A stretch of DNA of 64,000 nucleotides from assembly GCA_020726505.1 (NCBI GenBank), contig JAHLEZ010000032.1, positions 1-64,000 of the forward strand, written 5' to 3'. The notes beneath the pieces are model-generated. The model had not been told where the DNA came from, made no database searches, and worked only from the letters and a program-made list of their open reading frames with translations. Of the stretch, positions 58,841-64,000 are shown one piece after another. The stretch comes from Leptodontidium sp. MPI-SDFR-AT-0119. Lineage: Eukaryota > Ascomycota > Leotiomycetes > Helotiales > Leptodontidiaceae. A program made the translations under genes and the position numbers. Every line of letters begins with the position of its first letter. The first letter of the stretch is position 1.

Positions 58841-60180
58841 CTCTAAAGGCTACTACTACGACATTATAGACGTGCGACTTACGTGTAAGACCTTCGAAAA
58901 GCTTATAACTCCTTTCTTTCTTCTGCCTCGTATTATTTACTTCTTATCGTCGAGTTCGCCGACTAAACTTACGGCCGTGTCGCGTTATCTTATTCTAAGT
59001 AAGTCTATTAGGGAAGTTGTTTACGTCTATAGCCGGTTTAACTTTATTAAAACACTTCTAGAGTACAAAGAGACATTACGCAGAGTATATAGAGTCGACA
59101 GACTAAGATCTAAAGAGGAGAATTCGGATATGAATATAGCTTTTATTTATTACAGTCGGTACTACGATGACTAGGCCTTAATAGAGAACTCTTGCGAGGC
59201 CATAGCTTCTCTTTACGCCGCTCTAACGCGGATACTAAATATCAAGAGAATTACGATCTTACCGAACTTTAATTATAAGTAGGGCCTTAAGCTAGACAAC
59301 TATTTGAGATACTTCCTGTTTCTTAATCCGGTATATAACGAAGCATTCCTTCGAATCGCACACGTTTTGTCACTCACAAGTGCGAATATTCGAGATTTCG
59401 ATATTAAAGGACATGATTATAATTGCGGACACGGTGTGGATAGGGCACTCTTTTAAGTAATGTCACATCTCGATTTGAGTTATTGTTGTGATGCCTTTCG
59501 TAGTCTTCGTAATATCACAATTACTACTAACGAAACTAATATTAACGGCTAGAGGACAGGAAATTTAGCTAAAATTTTATTAAGGGCAATAGATTTAGAA
59601 AGGTTATATATATATTATAGTGACGGGATGTTTTATATATTCACAAGATATATCTTAAGTACTATAATATAAAGTCGTTTGACCTCTCTAGATTTCTCTT
59701 TTACGACTTTCGATTAAGGAGATTTCTTAGACGTCTTAAGAAGACACTCTAGCACCTTAAAAGATATTGACCTCAATTGTGTGCACCTTATAAATAATTC
59801 GTAGAAAGTTCTATTAAAGGGGATAAAATCGTTTCTTTCCCTTCAGTATGTTTCGATTAAAGATCCATTCGAAGAAGATAGTCACGAGGCGATATACTTA
59901 AATGACAATATATTAACGAACTATCTTCTCGGCGAGGGACCTAACCTACTCTCGATTAAGTATCTTTTAAACTTACAGGAAGAGAGTGTTCTTTAGACAT
60001 ACCCTCCTTTAGCGAGAAGACTCGCAATAAAAGAGAAATTGTCGTTACCTTTTATTTCTTTCCTTTATTAGTTAACAAACTTTAATATTAGATTCAAGAG
60101 GAGTCTTTTCCTCGCCAACGAAATCTTCGACGACGATACCCTCGCAGAACGAAACTATAAGCAATCCATCCATTACTAAC
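58841..60180 (+). pseudogene. F-box protein gene, RIP-decayed
   Basis: One plus-strand frame reads through several stops as a fungal F-box/leucine-rich protein: RLTCKTFEKLITPFF (end of the F-box) near 58875, SRFNFIKTLLEYKETLRRV, ANIRDFDIKGHDYN, MSHLDLSYCCDAFRSLRNI, LARAI-like LLRAIDLERLYIYYS, SRLTSLDFSFTTFD, HSSTLKDIDLNCVHL and FLSLQYVSIKDPFEED. The stops (such as 59172-59174) fall at expected Gln or Trp residues. It ends between 60060 and 60180. It is a different gene from the F-box relic at 18346-19454, since the leucine-rich sequence is unlike it. Confidence 0.68.
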
Positions 60181-61685
60181 ATGACTCTCGAGTTAATACC
60201 AAAAAAACTAGTAAGTGTAAGGCGTTACAGACACTGGCGCTGGGAAGGTCGAGGGTAATTCTAGTCTTTTTAAGGTGTTACACGTGAGGAGCTAGAGGGG
60301 TTCCAGCCCGGGCAAAACAGCGACTAAACCCTTATATAAAGTGCGAATCTAAGCTTTCGATATAGCCGTGTCTCTTCTCTTCCTCTAATAACTAACGACT
60401 GTCAACTACTATTATAACTCTAGATTCGCGTCGTAAATTCTTAGTCGATCAGATAACGCTTAAATACTTTATTTCTAGAGTTTAGCGACCTATAGAGTTC
60501 ATTCGACGTCGCTGACGCGTTAGGCGCTAAGATATACTCACTTTCTCTAGCTCTATACCCTCTCCTCTATAACTCTCTTTTATAACCGACCTTAAGTTCC
60601 GCTATTATAAAAAGAGTTAATTTAAACTATAAACCTTAATAGTAGAAGAAGCACTGAGCTTCTATACTACCTCGATCTCGCAATAAAAACGAAACTAACT
60701 CCTAAACGAAATCAAACGCCTACTTTAGTATCTTTAGAGAAAATCAGCTCTATAACTAAAATTAAACACGCTTTCTAGCTATATAAAAAGTCCTCCTTAG
60801 AAGAACAATTATTCAAGAGACATTAACTCATCGAGGGAAAGAAAAATAATTCTCTAGTTTTATTAACCCCCTTCTCTAAGTCGATCTACCTCCCGCAGTT
60901 ACATTAACTCACTAGTCTAAGATAAACCGCACTTAGTTTTATCTACTAACAAGTACGACAAGTCTTAGAAACTTAAGGCACGTATATACGGGCTAAATAG
61001 CTTTATTATAAAAAGGGTGCCTCTCGCTAGTCTATAAGAGATTCTTCTCGAGTATCGTCCGAATAGTACACTACTAAACACGTCTAGATATTATATAACG
61101 CTACAGGATTTACAATCTTAAGCCTTATAACACTTCCTTCTCACGAAAAGTCATTACCCCTTTAATATTTACGTGGCTTATTTTAAACCTAAGTTTATAG
61201 ACTACGGCACTTAGACTTATTTAAGTCGTATATTTTAGAAATTGCCTTCCGTCTTTTATTATAATATATAGATTCTTTCGGAAGCCAAAGTAGTTTTTAA
61301 ACTCTAGCCACTAATATACTTGACTAAAGACAGAGATTAGCTTATAAAAGCGGATATCTAGAGTTATTACCTCTCCTTCTTATTAACTCTCTCGACGGAA
61401 TTTATACCTTAGGCGAGTCAACTCTGTATAAAAGTTATCCTCGGCAAATTTGACTTTAACTGCCCTCACTCGAATCTATTCTTTTCGTAAAGTAATACCT
61501 TTCAGAGTATTAACAGACGGCAGGAGCCGCAAAGCCGCAGCTATTACAGAAAGTACTACTTCTTTAAGATTAGTTTTCACCTGCTTTGAAAGGCTACTCA
61601 CAGTAGGTTATGTAAAACGCAGTCGACAGGCAGTCGCAAAGACAGGAGCGGCCTCGGCACGAGGAATGCCAGAATAGCTAGTGAG
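60181..61685. other. RIP-mutated sequence, possible gene relic
   Basis: 60650-61450 looks like degraded coding sequence rich in Leu/Ser/Arg codons on the plus strand, but no domain can be named. The 75-codon frame 61450-61677 lies in a less mutated patch (CGCAGTCGACAGGCAGTCGC) and is unrecognised. Confidence 0.3.
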
Positions 61686-61885
61686 AGCCTTGGGTATATA
61701 AGACGATAAGTCTAAGTATTATTAGAGAGCGTGCTAATTCTTGAAGGTTCTGTCACACTCGTCGCAGTCGAAGTCGTGTGCTGGAGAGTCTAAATGTTAT
61801 TAGAGAGTGTGCTAATTCTTAAAGGTTCTATCACACTTGTTACAGTAGAAGTCGTGAGCTAGAGAGTCTAAATGTTACTAGAGAG
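61686..61885 (-). pseudogene. Fragment of a tandem C2H2 zinc-finger gene
   Basis: Minus-strand reading gives two near-identical units of about 78 bp: HDFYCNKCDRTFKN-stop-HTL, then a spacer with SLAH/SPAH, then HDFDCDECDRTFKN-stop-HAL. The C-x2-C..H..H pattern and the repeat spacing fit fungal proteins with chained C2H2 fingers. Stops replace Gln (CAG to TAG). Only two fingers and part of a third remain. Confidence 0.6.
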
Positions 61886-62779
61886 CCTGATCGCTACTAA
61901 CGTAGCGAGCGCAAGGGACGCACGCGTGAAACATTACTAGCTCTGTTTAGGCTGGCTAGGATGAAGAGTGGAGGTAAAGCTATAGACGATGTAGTTAGTT
62001 AGAATATATAAAGTAGGGAGAAAGTAAGCTAAAGGAATTTAACTTATATTCACTATACTATAGAGTTCGTTACTTACTATCTATATCTATTATTGTGATA
62101 TATAACTGACGTTTACGCCTAGGGATTACTATATAGTATTATATTACCCAAAACTACTTTAGCTTATTCCTTTATATAGTAAGAATAAGAAGACGTGCTT
62201 AGTCCGCGCCACATACTAAAGTCGACGAGTTATAAGGATAATACCTCTTATTAGTAGTGCGGTCGATGTCGAGCTTGTCTTATCTCGACGTTAGTAGTAC
62301 ATTCACTAGACTGATTCTATTGCTTAGTTATGTTATGATGGGACGAGCCTTATTTTAACGTAGTTCCGAGGCGAGAGCTGTATATACACGTGTCAATAAT
62401 GACTAGAAGCACTTAGTAAGGAGATTCTCGATACTACTACGTTTACGATAAGCCCTCATTAGAGTAGTAAAGCCGGGGTTATTATTAGTTCTACTTATGT
62501 TTAATTCCAGCTAAAGTATTTCGTATTATAGCTAGTAGTGTTCGTGCGGAACTAATATTAGTTACACGCCCTAAGCCCCTAATTTATGTTAGACTACAAT
62601 AGTACGCCTATTGTATTGTTACTGTTAAAGGAGGTCGGGGTTAGTTAGTAGATAAGTCCGAAGGCTTTCTTAGTCCAAGAAATACTCTCTAGAATTATTA
62701 AAGGGATACGAGTTATATTATAAATAATAAGAGTATCTTAGGTCTTCACGACTTAGTCACGGCACTTATAGTTATATAA
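61886..62779. other. RIP-mutated sequence upstream of the DUF3723 gene
   Basis: It may include the mutated 5' exons of the DUF3723 gene, but no frame can be followed with confidence. The segment around 62040-62150 has LTR-like words (TATATTCACTATACTATAG), but no second copy was found. Confidence 0.3.
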
Positions 62780-64000
62780 AACTTAGTACGATATATAAGG
62801 TGTTATTATTGAGATGTGACGAGGTGGGTGATTTTGACGTGATTGGTGATCTACTAACGCTGTGGGAACAAGAGATCTTACATTACCTTCGTTACATTAA
62901 GAGAGTCTAGTCCGGATTAGTTCGAGGCAATAAGGACGTAATGTCAAGAATCGACACAGCTACAGTATAGGCCTTGTAGATGAGAGCACCGCGAGCGTCA
63001 ACGACGGATGCTAAGATACTGTAGAGTCAACTTCGAGCCGGCGAGATCTTTAGTGCCGTCGACGATAGTAAGCGCGAGGACATATGGAGTAAACTAAGTA
63101 TAGTTGAGGGCCTAATCCCGTCACTCTATACGTTCTTTATAGACGTCCTCTATCTAGAAAACTACGTGAATTGTGTGAAAAGACTAACGACATTGTCCGC
63201 CCGGCAGAGTTTTTCAGACGCAATGAAACGAAGGTTTACTAGTATGGACTAGGAGCTAGGGCAAGTGAAAGTGCAAGTCAGCGAGGATAAGTTCATATAT
63301 AGCTAGGGCACACCCGAAGATCAAGCCGACCTTGGGTATCGACAGATATTCGCCTTCGCCATGCGATATTGGCCCGATATGCCCAAGGCCCAGAAAGAGG
63401 ACACCCAAATGAGACCGCCAACTGAAGCGGATCCGGCTACACTACGCAGATTTGCTGATCTTGCAGCCGAATTGGGGTTCAAGTCAGACCAGATCACCGA
63501 CTGGCAGGAGTTCCCAGGGCGTCCGAATGCGCCAACAGAACACCTATGGTCGGGACCTAACCTTGTCACGTCTGGGAAAGGCGTTCTCATTAAGAAAAGG
63601 TGTGGGAAGCCGATCACTCTTGAATTCGAGGAAGATCAGCAGTTTTTATTCGTTAATCATCTACATGACGGACGACAAGATCATGGGAAAAATGTCACAT
63701 CTTTCTTTGTCCGGAAATCAATCTACTTGGCATTCTTCGGTAAACCATCAGCAGCACACGATATCGGCCAGACAGGCGACCCCCCTCAGAGCGTAGGCGG
63801 TTCGCCACGAGGCTCAGGGATAGGCGAATCCAATTACTCAGTGAATGACAACACAAATCAGTCTCAGCGATCGTCAGAGCATGCGATGGAGAATTACAAT
63901 GGTTTATTGACACTTTACCAGCAAAGAGGCGCTAGGAGTGAGCCAGACACACGATCAATTACCACCGAAGAAGGGGGTGCGGAGCGCGTAGAGATAAGTA
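62780..64000 (+). pseudogene. DUF3723-domain protein, partial, RIP-damaged at its 5' side
   Basis: One frame runs to the window end: LLLRCDEVGDFDVIGDLL, WEQEILHYLRYIKRV, TDAKILWS-type block, LRAGEIFSAVDDSKREDIW, VEGLIPSLYTFFIDVLYLE, VQVSEDKFIY, DLGYRQIFAFAMRYWPDMP, LRRFADLAAELGF, and FLFVNHLHDGRQDHGKNV with SFFVRKSIYLAFFGK. The order and motifs are those of the fungal DUF3723 family, whose biochemical function is unknown but which recurs as Starship cargo. In-frame stops at about 62918, 62968, 62977, 63021, 63250-63252 and 63304-63306 are TAG at Gln or Trp positions; none follow, so RIP damage fades toward the right. After the domain comes a Ser/Gly/Asn-rich low-complexity tail. The end lies outside the window. 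Confidence 0.82.

Noticed and set aside
62040..62150. LTR-like end sequence
   Set aside because: No second copy, primer-binding site or target duplication could be found in the window.

Overview
The window looks like accessory chromatin from a filamentous ascomycete (Pezizomycotina). Genes carry short introns (about 50-65 nt, GTAAGT-like donors, CTAAC/CTGAC branch sites). The protein families are typical of these fungi: HET, CFEM, F-box, 2EXR, CorA-like, DUF3435, DUF3723. About 45 kb bears the mark of repeat-induced point mutation (RIP): very AT- and TpA-rich, with recognisable reading frames interrupted mainly where a Gln (CAA/CAG to TAA/TAG) or Trp (TGG to TAG/TGA/TAA) is expected. No rRNA, tRNA or CRISPR was seen.

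Layout. 0-11.2 kb is mostly ordinary genic sequence: an intact CFEM-type surface protein (1019-1794), an intact 770-aa HET protein (3432-5744, minus), a five-exon DUF3435/C2H2 gene broken by three RIP-type stops and a frameshift (6669-9198), and a CorA-like gene that loses its membrane half (9719-10824). At 11.3-18.3 kb lie two plus-strand Tad-like LINEs, the second nearly complete and carrying a 156-bp MITE. From 18.3 to 25.7 kb is an island of weakly mutated sequence with an F-box pseudogene, a HET pseudogene, a 2EXR pseudogene and an unnamed conserved gene. A third LINE lies on its far side in the opposite orientation, so the two LINE tails face the island.

25.7-62.8 kb is a graveyard of RIP-decayed elements: a second HET gene between the same terminal inverted repeats as the first, 170-bp tandem repeats, a tandem chromodomain relic, a complete Copia element with 256-bp LTRs and a 5-bp target duplication nested in an older element with inverted 15-bp minisatellite ends, an 87-bp coding repeat, a ferric-reductase fragment, a 4-kb satellite region with a palindromic core, a decayed F-box gene and a C2H2 fragment. 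From about 62.8 kb a DUF3723 gene runs off the right end; its stops fade out by 63.3 kb.

Two things stand out. First, two divergent HET-domain genes (20478-22703 and about 28870-31000) each sit inside a 3.1-3.2 kb unit bounded by the same 52-bp-plus inverted repeats and TA dinucleotides, with the gene in the same relative orientation. They look like Tc1/mariner-style non-autonomous elements carrying allorecognition genes. Second, a DUF3435 tyrosine-recombinase-like gene, a ferric-reductase fragment, a DUF3723 gene and HET genes together recall the gene set of fungal Starship giant transposons, so the window may be a decayed Starship or a site repeatedly visited by them. Both are inferences from motif reading without any database search.
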